Assembly: GCA_001898995.1 (NCBI GenBank)
Contig: MKVZ01000004.1
Span: 225,081-289,080 of the forward strand
Direction: 5' to 3'
From: Rhizobiales bacterium 63-22
Lineage (GTDB): Bacteria > Pseudomonadota > Alphaproteobacteria > Rhizobiales > Rhizobiaceae
Length of the DNA: 64,000 nt
The notes under the pieces: model-generated
Databases searched by the model: none
Told to the model about the DNA's origin: nothing
What the model saw: the letters and a program-made list of their open reading frames with translations, nothing else
Translations under genes and position numbers: made by a program
In this document: positions 57,440 through 64,000 of the stretch, piece by piece
Layout of the letters: every line of letters begins with the position of its first letter
How positions within the stretch are numbered: position 1 is the stretch's first letter

Positions 57440-58681
57440 TTACGAAAAATCGAGCGGGCGGTCGCCGTTCTCGTCCCGGATACGGGACCGCAGGCCGATC
57501 TGGTTGAGGATATGCAGGAACGGCTTGGGATCCAGTTCCTCCACATTGACCATCTTCTTCACGTCCCATTCGCCGGACGCGATCAGGATCGCGGCGGCAA
57601 CGGGCGGCACGCCGGCGGTGTAGGAAATGCCCTGCGAGCCGACTTCCTCGTAGGCTTCCTTGTGATCGGCGACGTTGTAGATGAAGACTTCCTTCTCGTG
57701 GCCGTCCTTCACGCCCTTGACGAAATCGCCAATGCAGGTCTTGCCCGCATAGTCGGGCGCGAGCGAGGCCGGGTCGGGCAGCACGGCCTTGACCACCTTG
57801 AGCGGCACGACTTCGAGGCCTTCCGCCGTCTTCACCGGCTGCTCGGACAGGAGGCCGAGATTCTTCAGCACCGTGAAGACGTTGATGTAATGGTCGCCGA
57901 AGCCCATCCAGAAGCGCACGTCGGCGTTCGGATAATTCTTCGACAGCGAATGCACCTCGTCATGGCCGGTCATATAGGCCTTGCTGGGGCCGACCACCGG
58001 CAGGTCGAAGGTCTTGCCCACCTCGAACATCTTGTTCGACTGCCACTGGCCGTTCTGCCAGGAATAGACCGTGCCGGTGAATTCGCGGAAATTGATTTCG
58101 GGATCGAAATTGGTCGCGAACCATTTGCCGTGGCTGCCGGCATTGATATCGACGATGTCGATGGACCGGACCTCGTCCAGATAGTCGTCGGCGGCCAGAC
58201 GCGCATAGGCGTTGACCACGCCGGGGTCGAAGCCGACACCCAGAATGGCGGTGACACCCTTTTCGGCGCAGGCGGCGGCGCGCTTCCATTCGTAATTGCC
58301 GTACCATGGCGGCGTTTCGCAGATCTTCTTCGGGTCTTCATGGATGGCGGTGTCCATGTAGGCAGCACCGGTCTCGATACAGGCTTGCAGCACCGACATA
58401 TTGACGAAGGCCGAACCGACATTGATCACGATCCCGACGCCGGTCTTGCGGATCAGCGCGCTCGTCGCCTCCACGTCCATGGCGTCCAGCGCATGCGCTT
58501 CGAGCCTCACCTCTGTCTTGAGGCTCTTCTTCGCGCGCACGGATTCGATGATCCTGCGGCATTTCTCAACCGTGCGGGACGCGATGTGGATATCGCCCAA
58601 CAGATCGGAATTCTGCGCGCATTTATGCGCAACGACCTGTGCCACGCCCCCGGCGCCGATAATGAGAACGTTCTTCTTCAT
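57440..58681 (-). CDS. Carboxynorspermidine/carboxyspermidine dehydrogenase (saccharopine dehydrogenase family)
   Basis: Predicted 413-residue oxidoreductase. The NAD(P) Rossmann motif LIIGAGGVAQVVAHKC is at residues 6-21, with IHIASRT after strand 2. The GVGFDPGVVNAYARLA and DINAGSHGKWFATNFDPEINFREF segments are those of carboxynorspermidine synthase rather than lysine-forming saccharopine dehydrogenase. It condenses putrescine or diaminopropane with aspartate semialdehyde and NADPH, giving the carboxy-polyamine decarboxylated by the neighbouring enzyme. It follows that decarboxylase gene after a 119-base gap containing a hairpin, and is closed by a strong terminator. Confidence 0.9.
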   Translation of the reverse strand: MKKNVLIIGAGGVAQVVAHKCAQNSDLLGDIHIASRTVEKCRRIIESVRAKKSLKTEVRLEAHALDAMDVEATSALIRKTGVGIVINVGSAFVNMSVLQACIETGAAYMDTAIHEDPKKICETPPWYGNYEWKRAAACAEKGVTAILGVGFDPGVVNAYARLAADDYLDEVRSIDIVDINAGSHGKWFATNFDPEINFREFTGTVYSWQNGQWQSNKMFEVGKTFDLPVVGPSKAYMTGHDEVHSLSKNYPNADVRFWMGFGDHYINVFTVLKNLGLLSEQPVKTAEGLEVVPLKVVKAVLPDPASLAPDYAGKTCIGDFVKGVKDGHEKEVFIYNVADHKEAYEEVGSQGISYTAGVPPVAAAILIASGEWDVKKMVNVEELDPKPFLHILNQIGLRSRIRDENGDRPLDFS

Positions 58682-58776
58682 TTTATGTCGATGCTTCCTC
58701 TTTCAGCGGGACACCCGCCATCTGTTCCGTTGTTCGCCCCGGCGGCTCTCCCCGCAGCCGGAACAGGTTCTCGTTC

Positions 58777-58795
58777 GTGCCGGAATGTCCGGCAC
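58777..58795. other. Hairpin in the polyamine operon gap
   Basis: Perfect arms GTGCCGGA (58777-58784) and TCCGGCAC (58788-58795) with a 3-base loop, 5 bases downstream of the decarboxylase stop and 96 bases before the dehydrogenase start. It lacks a T run, so it could be a processing or stabilising hairpin or a partial attenuator between the two genes. Confidence 0.5.
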
Positions 58796-58800
58796 AGGGC

Positions 58801-59913
58801 TCAGGAGAGCGCCCCCTCGAAATCCGCGTAAGAGAATTCGCGGACCACATGCACGCTGCCGTCCAGTTCGCGCACCGCGATGGCCGGCATCTGCACGCCA
58901 TTGAACCAGTTCTTCTTGACCATGGTATAACCGGCGGCATCCTGTATCGAAAGCCGGTCGCCGACCTTCAACTCATGCTCGAAATCGAATTCGCCGAACA
59001 CATCGCCGGCGAGGCATGATTTTCCACAGATCATGAAGCGGTGCGTCCCCCTGTTCGGCGCCATCTTCGCGCTTTCGCGATAGATGAGCAGGTCGAGCAT
59101 ATGGGCCTCGATGGAACTGTCAACGATGGCAAGGTGCTTGCCGTTATAGAGCGTGTCGAGCACGGTCACTTCCAGCGTCGTGGTCTTGGTGATGGAAGCC
59201 TCGCCCGGCTCCAGATAGACCTGCACGCCGAATTTCTCCGAAAACGCCTTGAGGCGCGCGCAGAAATCGTCGACCGGATAGTCGTCGCCGGTGAAATGGA
59301 TGCCGCCGCCGAGGCTGACCCATTCGACGCGATGCAGAAGCGCGCCGAACTTCTCCTCGATCTCAGTGAGTATCCTGTCGAACAGGCCGAAATCGGCGTT
59401 CTCGCAATTGTTGTGGATCATGAAGCCGGTGACGCGGTCCATGACCTTCTCCACCTTCATCACGTCCCATTCGCCGAGACGGCTGAACGGCCGCGCCGGA
59501 TCGGCGAGGTCGAAGCTCGATGACGACACGCCCGGATTGAGGCGCAGGCCGACCTTGATGTGCGACGCCTTGCCGGCGAAGCGCTCGAGCTGCCCGATGG
59601 AGTTGAAGATGATCTTGTCGGCGTTGGCGATCACCGCGTCGATCTCGTGATCGGCATAGGCGACGCTGTAGGCATGGGTCTCGCCGCCGAATTTCTCGCG
59701 CCCGAGCCGCACTTCGTTCAGCGAGGAGGAGGTGGTGCCGTCCATATACCGGCTCATCAGATCGAACACCGACCAGGTGGCGAAGCATTTCAGCGCCAGC
59801 AGCGCCTTGGCGCCGGATTTCGCGCGCACGGCGGCGATCGTCTCCATGTTGCGCTTCAGCTTGCTCTTGTCGATCAGGTAATAGGGTGTTGCTATCATCG
59901 GCGGCTCGATCAT
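58801..59913 (-). CDS. nspC: Carboxynorspermidine/carboxyspermidine decarboxylase
   Basis: Predicted 370-residue PLP-dependent decarboxylase of the alanine-racemase fold. The Schiff-base lysine is Lys42 in LLALKCFATW. Other family motifs are GLRLNPGVSSSSFDLADP near residue 122, EWVSLGGGIHFTGDDYP near 195, LEPGEA near 230 and MICGKSCLAGDVF near 290, which includes the catalytic cysteine region. It makes spermidine or a related triamine by the aspartate-semialdehyde route that replaces SpeD/SpeE in many alphaproteobacteria. The start at 59913 is uncertain; an ATG at 59898 gives MIATPYYLIDKSK, equally plausible. Confidence 0.92.
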   Translation of the reverse strand: MIEPPMIATPYYLIDKSKLKRNMETIAAVRAKSGAKALLALKCFATWSVFDLMSRYMDGTTSSSLNEVRLGREKFGGETHAYSVAYADHEIDAVIANADKIIFNSIGQLERFAGKASHIKVGLRLNPGVSSSSFDLADPARPFSRLGEWDVMKVEKVMDRVTGFMIHNNCENADFGLFDRILTEIEEKFGALLHRVEWVSLGGGIHFTGDDYPVDDFCARLKAFSEKFGVQVYLEPGEASITKTTTLEVTVLDTLYNGKHLAIVDSSIEAHMLDLLIYRESAKMAPNRGTHRFMICGKSCLAGDVFGEFDFEHELKVGDRLSIQDAAGYTMVKKNWFNGVQMPAIAVRELDGSVHVVREFSYADFEGALS

Positions 59914-59963
59914 CCGGCATATCGGGAAACGGGTTTCGCGCGCATCGGCGCGGTTTTGACAGG

Positions 59964-59992
59964 CTTATAGAAATCTTGTGACAGAAACACAA
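59964..59992 (-). promoter_or_regulatory. Promoter candidate for the polyamine operon, in a gene-free 325-base gap
   Basis: On the minus strand TTGTGT (59992-59987) and TATAAG (59969-59964) are separated by 17 bases, placing a start site about 45 bases before the decarboxylase gene. The rest of the gap up to the fpr start at 60239 shows no gene; a plus-strand frame open through it has no ribosome site or family sequence. It should also contain the fpr promoter, which I could not pinpoint. Confidence 0.45.
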
Positions 59993-60238
59993 ATCCGTGC
60001 GGCCTCGCCGGGCGAATTTTTGCCGGAGCGCGCGGGAGATTGTCCTCTTTTCGCCGCCGAAATTGGAATGTCTTTCCTTGAGAGAACCCCGTTTTGCCGG
60101 TTTATAGGCACGATCCGTGCGCGGCAGGGCCTTCGGGGGCTTGCCGTCCGGCGCGGGAACCATTATTTCGACAGGCGTCCTCCCAGACCAATCCTGCGAT
60201 CGATCTTGCGACCAGGGCCAACAGAGACCGTTCCGACG

Positions 60239-61015
60239 ATGAGCAGCAATTTCAATCAGGAAACCGTCACGCATATCCACCACTGGACCGACCGGCTGTT
60301 TTCCTTCCGCACCACGCGCGATCCCGGCTTCCGCTTCCAGAGCGGCCAGTTCATCATGATGGGGCTGGAAGTGAACGGCAAGCCGCTCACGCGCGCCTAT
60401 TCCATCGCGTCGAGCCTCTACGAGGACGGTCTCGAATTCTTCTCGATCAAGGTGCCGGACGGCCCGCTGACCTCGAAGCTCCAGCACCTCAAGCAGGGCG
60501 ACAGGATCATCGTTTCGAGAAAGCCCGTCGGCACCCTGCTCTACGACAATCTGAGGCCCGGCAAGAACCTGTGGCTGCTTTCGACCGGCACCGGCCTTGC
60601 GCCCTTCCTGTCGATCATCCGCGACCTCGAAGCCTATGAGCGTTTCGAGAAGGTCATTCTGGTGCATGGCGTGCGGCAGGTGGCCGAACTCGCCTATACC
60701 GATTTCATCTCCAGCGATCTGCCGAAGGACGAATTTCTCGGCGAGATGGTGACGAACCAGCTCATCTATTACCCGACCGTGACGCGGGAACCCTACCGCA
60801 ACCGCGGCCGCCTCACCGACCTGATCCGTTCGGGGCAACTGTTCACGGATGTCGGTCTGCCGGAATTCACCCCGGCGGAAGACCGCGTGATGATCTGCGG
60901 CAGCCCGGAAATGCTGGTGGAAACCAAGCAGATTCTGGAAGAGAGCGGTTTCAAGGAAGGCAGCCAGAGCGAGGCCGGCGAATTCGTCATCGAAAAGGCT
61001 TTCGTGGAGAAATAA
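60239..61015 (+). CDS. fpr: Ferredoxin/flavodoxin-NADP+ reductase
   Basis: Predicted 258-residue FNR of the bacterial subclass I type. The FAD-binding motif is RAYSIASS near residue 52, followed by the pyrophosphate-site region. The NADP domain has LLSTGTGLAPFLSIIRD near 112, VHGVRQVAELAY near 142 and CGSPEMLVETKQIL near 220. The carboxyl end AFVEK extends beyond the aromatic residue found in plastid enzymes, as in alphaproteobacterial Fpr. It moves electrons between NADPH and ferredoxin or flavodoxin and is often oxidative-stress induced. The start at 60239 matches the family amino terminus MSSNFNQETVTHIHHWTD, although its ribosome site is weak. Confidence 0.93.
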   Translation: MSSNFNQETVTHIHHWTDRLFSFRTTRDPGFRFQSGQFIMMGLEVNGKPLTRAYSIASSLYEDGLEFFSIKVPDGPLTSKLQHLKQGDRIIVSRKPVGTLLYDNLRPGKNLWLLSTGTGLAPFLSIIRDLEAYERFEKVILVHGVRQVAELAYTDFISSDLPKDEFLGEMVTNQLIYYPTVTREPYRNRGRLTDLIRSGQLFTDVGLPEFTPAEDRVMICGSPEMLVETKQILEESGFKEGSQSEAGEFVIEKAFVEK

Positions 61016-61115
61016 AGCGTTTCCAGCAAAAGTCCGAAGCGGTTTTGCCTCCGGAAATGCGTAAAAACAAAGAGATAGAGCGGTTCCACGATTCAGTGAA
61101 AACAAGAACCGCTCT
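61016..61115. repeat. Dispersed intergenic repeat after fpr
   Basis: About 100 bases with two hairpin regions. The right one has perfect 10-bp arms AGAGCGGTTC (61077-61086) and GAACCGCTCT (61106-61115); the left centres on AAGCGGTTTTGCCTCCGG. I recognise this as a second dispersed repeat type common between genes in Brucella/Ochrobactrum and relatives. It occupies most of the gap between the convergent fpr and tetR genes and may terminate both. Confidence 0.75.
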
Positions 61116-61138
61116 AAGCGCCGGAGCGGCTGTCCCCT

Positions 61139-61741
61139 TCATGCGCTCACGGCCTTGAGGAAAAAGGCCCGGACACCGGCGACCATGCCGGCGCGGTCCA
61201 TCAGGCCGGGATCGGCGATCATCTCGTCCACCGCCCCATGCAGGGCGTTGAACAGAAGCACCGCCGTCAGCCGCGTGTCGGCGAGTTTCCATGCGCCAGC
61301 CGCCATGCCAGCCGTCAGCAGCGCATCGAGGCGCAGTATGGCGGGGTTCTCCCGCTTCATGCGGCGCATGGGCGGATGAAAATCGTGGAACACCAGATCG
61401 TGCAGGCGATAATTGTCGAGATAGGCGACGATGCCCGTTTCCGCGAAGGCTGCGAGCCGGCCGTGCCAGTCGTCCGGCGGCAACGCGTCGAGCCGGTGTT
61501 CCAGCAACTGGCAATAGGACTCCACGAAACGTTCGCGCAGCGCGATCAATATATCGTCCTTGCTGCGGAAATAGAGGTAAAAGGTGCCCTTGGCGACATC
61601 GGCCCGGCGCACGATCTCATCCACGCTGGCGGCGGCGAAGCCCTTTTCGAGAAACAGTTCCTCGGCGGCGGTCATCAATTCGTCGCGGCGTATCTCCGCC
61701 GGCTTGGTGCGGGGTTTCGGCCGGGCAGCGGTCGCGGTCAT
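61139..61741 (-). CDS. TetR-family transcriptional regulator
   Basis: Predicted 200-residue repressor. The amino TetR helix-turn-helix spans about residues 17-63, with RDELMTAAEELFLEKGFAAASVDEI and ADVAKGTFYLYFRSKDDIL as its recognisable halves. The ligand domain is generic. It lies 19 bases after a small gene of unknown function on the same strand, so the two form an operon. A perfect dyad at 62313-62331 upstream of that operon is the likely autoregulatory operator. No transporter or enzyme target is adjacent. Confidence 0.9.
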   Translation of the reverse strand: MTATAARPKPRTKPAEIRRDELMTAAEELFLEKGFAAASVDEIVRRADVAKGTFYLYFRSKDDILIALRERFVESYCQLLEHRLDALPPDDWHGRLAAFAETGIVAYLDNYRLHDLVFHDFHPPMRRMKRENPAILRLDALLTAGMAAGAWKLADTRLTAVLLFNALHGAVDEMIADPGLMDRAGMVAGVRAFFLKAVSA

Positions 61742-61760
61742 TCCATCTCCGGCAAATTAA

Positions 61761-62195
61761 TCAGCTTTGCAGCAGTTTAGCCCGGATCGCCGCCCTGTCA
61801 AAATCCAGCCCGTGCTGCCACACGACCCGCTCCCGCAGCCAATGCAGCGCCGCATCGACATTGGAGAATGTACCGGCCGGCACACGGAACAGCTTTTCGG
61901 CATCCATGCGGCTCATCCGTTCATAGGCGGATTCGGGCACGATCGTCACCATGCCCATGACCCGCGCGCGAATGCGCTCCATATTCTCCTGAAACCATTG
62001 CTTGACCTCGCGCGCAGCACCTTCCGGGTGCTCCAGCGCCGCCTCGTCCATGAAGCGGCGAATGACGACGAAACGCTTCCCCGTGTCGAGCCAGCCGTTC
62101 CATACGTCGAAGAAGGCGCGCATGTCCGCCAGCGACGGAGAACCTTCGGCCAGCGTGACCACATAGGGCCAGTGTCGCGTATCGTGAACCATCAT
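61761..62195 (-). CDS. Small hypothetical protein co-transcribed with tetR
   Basis: Predicted 144-residue soluble protein. It contains alternating strands and helices (WPYVVTLAEGSPSLADMRAFFDVWNGWLDTGKRFVVIRRF over the first 50 residues as beta-alpha-beta, then a helical QWFQENMERIRARV stretch and a VMGMVTIVP strand). The layout is reminiscent of STAS/SpoIIAA-like folds, but I do not recognise a named family. AGGAAG lies upstream of ATGATG at 62195. It is the first gene of a two-gene unit with tetR. Confidence 0.65.
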   Translation of the reverse strand: MMVHDTRHWPYVVTLAEGSPSLADMRAFFDVWNGWLDTGKRFVVIRRFMDEAALEHPEGAAREVKQWFQENMERIRARVMGMVTIVPESAYERMSRMDAEKLFRVPAGTFSNVDAALHWLRERVVWQHGLDFDRAAIRAKLLQS

Positions 62196-62312
62196 CCTCG
62201 TCTTCCTTTCGAAAATGCGCCCGCAACGGCTTGCACGGCGAGGTTCGGTCGCGACGGCAATCCAGACGGCCGGCACGCACACCAGCAGGCAATCCGGATC
62301 GCCGCGCGACTC

Positions 62313-62331
62313 ATGACTGACTATCAGTCAT
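62313..62331. promoter_or_regulatory. TetR-type operator dyad
   Basis: Perfect 8-3-8 inverted repeat, ATGACTGA (62313-62320) and TCAGTCAT (62324-62331). TGACTGA/TCAGTCA is a form often bound by TetR-family repressors. It lies 118 bases upstream of the hypothetical-tetR operon. The remaining sequence from 62332 to the panB stop at 62581 shows no gene or other signal. Confidence 0.6.
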
Positions 62332-62581
62332 GTCATTTGTGGCATGAAAATATGAATATTGCAATCATGTTTTTGTGAGGTTCAGCACGCGTTCGCAGGG
62401 TTGGGCCTCTGGACAGCGATGCGGTCACGAAAGGAAGACCGTTCGCCGGCACGCGGGCCGGAAGAATCCGCACATGGCGCCCCCGCGCTTGCAAATCCGG
62501 CGCGATATCGGAATTGAGCGTACTGTCGTATGTCCTGCGGGCCGGGACCCGACTGCCGACTGCGTCCGCCTTTTTCGGCGC

Positions 62582-63406
62582 TCAGCCCTTCGGTTTGGCC
62601 CCGAACACATGTTCCGGCCCCGGAAAGCTGCGCGCGCGCACTTCCTCGGCATAGGCTTTCGCCGCATCGGAAATCTGCGGGGCCAGATGAGCGAAGCGCT
62701 TGACGAAGCGCGGCGTGAAATCCTGAAACAGGCCGAGCATGTCGTCGCAGACCAGCACCTGCCCGTCGCAGGCGGCCGACGCACCGATGCCGACCGTCGG
62801 AACGGCGAGCGCGGCGGTGAGCTCGCGCGCCAGCGGCTCCACCGTCCCCTCGATCACAATGGCGAAAGCGCCGGCATCGGCAATGGCCTTCGCGTCGCGG
62901 CGGATGCGGTCGGCCTCGTCGCCGCGTCCCAGCGCACGGAAGCCGCCGACCGTGTTGACCTGCTGCGGCATCAGCCCGACATGGCCGAACACCGGGATGC
63001 CGCGCCTGACGAGAAACGCCACCGTCTCGGCCATTTCCTCGCCGCCTTCGAGCTTCACGCCGTCGCAGCCGGTTTCCTGCATCACACGGGCGGCGCTGCG
63101 GAAAGCCTGCTCCTTCGATTCCTGATAGGTGCCGAAGGGCAGATCGACGATCACGCAGGCATGCTCCGCCCCGCGCATCACCGCCTGCCCGTGCGCGATC
63201 ATCATGTCGAGCGTGACGGCGAGCGTCGAATCCATACCGTAAAGCACCATGCCGAGCGAATCTCCTACCAGCAGCAGGTCGCAATGCGGGTCGAGCAGGC
63301 GCGCGACAGGCGTCGTATAGGCGGTGAGGCTGACGATGGGGCGCTCGCCCTTCATGGCCGAAACGGCCCTGGTCGACAGACGCTTCTGCCTGACGGGTGC
63401 GCTCAT
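62582..63406 (-). CDS. panB: 3-methyl-2-oxobutanoate hydroxymethyltransferase
   Basis: Predicted 274-residue PanB. Family motifs include [19 protein letters not shown] at the amino end, the Mg-binding [15 protein letters not shown] near residue 44, DLPFGTYQ near 84, GVKLEGG near 115, [10 protein letters not shown] near 138 and [22 protein letters not shown] near 200. It adds a hydroxymethyl group from methylene-THF to 2-oxoisovalerate to give ketopantoate for pantothenate and CoA. Its ATG is one base after the panC stop, so panC-panB are translationally coupled. The start at 63406 follows AAGG at a slightly long distance. Confidence 0.96.
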   Translation of the reverse strand: MSAPVRQKRLSTRAVSAMKGERPIVSLTAYTTPVARLLDPHCDLLLVGDSLGMVLYGMDSTLAVTLDMMIAHGQAVMRGAEHACVIVDLPFGTYQESKEQAFRSAARVMQETGCDGVKLEGGEEMAETVAFLVRRGIPVFGHVGLMPQQVNTVGGFRALGRGDEADRIRRDAKAIADAGAFAIVIEGTVEPLARELTAALAVPTVGIGASAACDGQVLVCDDMLGLFQDFTPRFVKRFAHLAPQISDAAKAYAEEVRARSFPGPEHVFGAKPKG

Positions 63407-63407
63407 C

Positions 63408-64000
63408 TCAGGCCGCCTTTTCCTGCGCCACCGGCGCAATGACACGGTTGTCGAGCAGCTTCGTCCTGCCGAGCCGCACGAAAAGCGCGACGAGGAGCGG
63501 CCGGCCCTGCACGGCGGTCAGGGGTTCCAGCGTCTGGGGATCGCGCAGCGCCACCACTTCCGGCGCGGCCAGCGGCTCGGCGGCGATGAAGGCGCGGATC
63601 GCCGCTTCCATCGCTTCCGGGTCGTCCATGCCGGAACGATAGAGCCGTTCGGCCTCGTCCAGCGCCTTCGGCACGATGACGGCGGCGGCGCGTTCTTCCG
63701 GCGTGAGGTAGACGTTGCGCGACGAACAGGCGAGGCCGTCCTCCTCGCGCACCGTCTTCACGCCGACGATGCGCACGGGGATGGCCATATCCTCCACCAT
63801 GCGGCGGATGATGACCAGTTGCTGGAAATCCTTCTCGCCGAAATAGGCCGCGTCCGGCTGGACGATGTTGAAGAGCTTGCTCACCACCGTGGCGACACCG
63901 GCGAAATGGCCGGGCCGCGCCGCGCCCTCCATCTGGCCGCCCAGTTCAGGCAGGTCCACGACGGTCAGCATCGGGCGCGGATACATGTCGGAAACGGCGG
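63408..64000 (-). CDS. panC: Pantothenate synthetase, C-terminal two thirds (runs off right edge)
   Basis: About 197 carboxyl-terminal codons are in the window; the start lies to the right. Recognisable PanC segments are MYP near the edge, [31 protein letters not shown] (the ATP/Mg region with the FGEKD motif), [17 protein letters not shown] and a carboxyl [16 protein letters not shown]. It joins pantoate and beta-alanine using ATP. Its stop is one base before the panB start, giving a panC-panB order. Confidence 0.95.
   Translation of the reverse strand, partial: AVSDMYPRPMLTVVDLPELGGQMEGAARPGHFAGVATVVSKLFNIVQPDAAYFGEKDFQQLVIIRRMVEDMAIPVRIVGVKTVREEDGLACSSRNVYLTPEERAAAVIVPKALDEAERLYRSGMDDPEAMEAAIRAFIAAEPLAAPEVVALRDPQTLEPLTAVQGRPLLVALFVRLGRTKLLDNRVIAPVAQEKAA

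Overview
The window looks like a chromosomal segment of an alphaproteobacterium of the order Hyphomicrobiales (Rhizobiales), most likely the Brucella/Ochrobactrum group. The reasons are the high G+C, a BacA-type peptide transporter, an IalB-type periplasmic protein, candidate CtrA boxes, and several copies of two intergenic palindromic repeat types that I recognise from this order. The assignment rests on family recognition, not on a database search. I see no rRNA, tRNA, CRISPR array, IS element or phage gene.

Layout. 1-8104 is mostly housekeeping on the minus strand: the start of atpB, atpI, a SleB-type cell wall hydrolase, a YegD-like Hsp70 ATPase, a flavin reductase-like protein, der, its TPR partner, and bacA/sbmA. 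8224-14016 is a mosaic. It holds an MFS transporter divergent from an arsR-AHSA1-clpP paralog operon with a perfect operator palindrome between them, a divergent lysR/lysE pair bounded by a 66-bp direct repeat, an FUSC protein and a Spx/ArsC-like protein. 14085-31315 holds ada and a large catabolic block. In that block gcl-hyi-glxR-gckA converts glyoxylate to 2-phosphoglycerate, guaD-puuD and xdhABC take guanine and hypoxanthine/xanthine to urate and 5-hydroxyisourate, and a puuE-uraD fusion plus allE carries the ureide steps. The nitrogen and carbon of purines are thus routed towards glyoxylate and back to glycolysis; hydroxyisourate hydrolase, allantoate amidohydrolase and ureidoglycolate lyase are not in the window. 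ialB and a MATE pump follow.

33631-57311 is the unusual part: about 24 kb of very large genes with no metabolic role. Two minus-strand operons lie on either side of a 1882-residue plus-strand autotransporter. The right operon has two paralogous ~360-residue proteins, two paralogous Ig-like proteins (991 and 865 residues) and a 1612-residue RHS/YD-repeat protein with a hydrophobic C-terminal tail. The left operon, divergent from the autotransporter, has two paralogous ~510-residue proteins, a 224-residue protein and a 452-residue protein with tandem Ig-like modules. None of the nine minus-strand proteins has a recognisable Sec signal, and no secretion machinery is encoded alongside. This is the best candidate for an undescribed system.

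57440-64000 returns to core functions: carboxynorspermidine dehydrogenase/decarboxylase (alternative polyamine route), ferredoxin-NADP reductase, a TetR operon with an operator-like dyad, and panC-panB running off the right edge.
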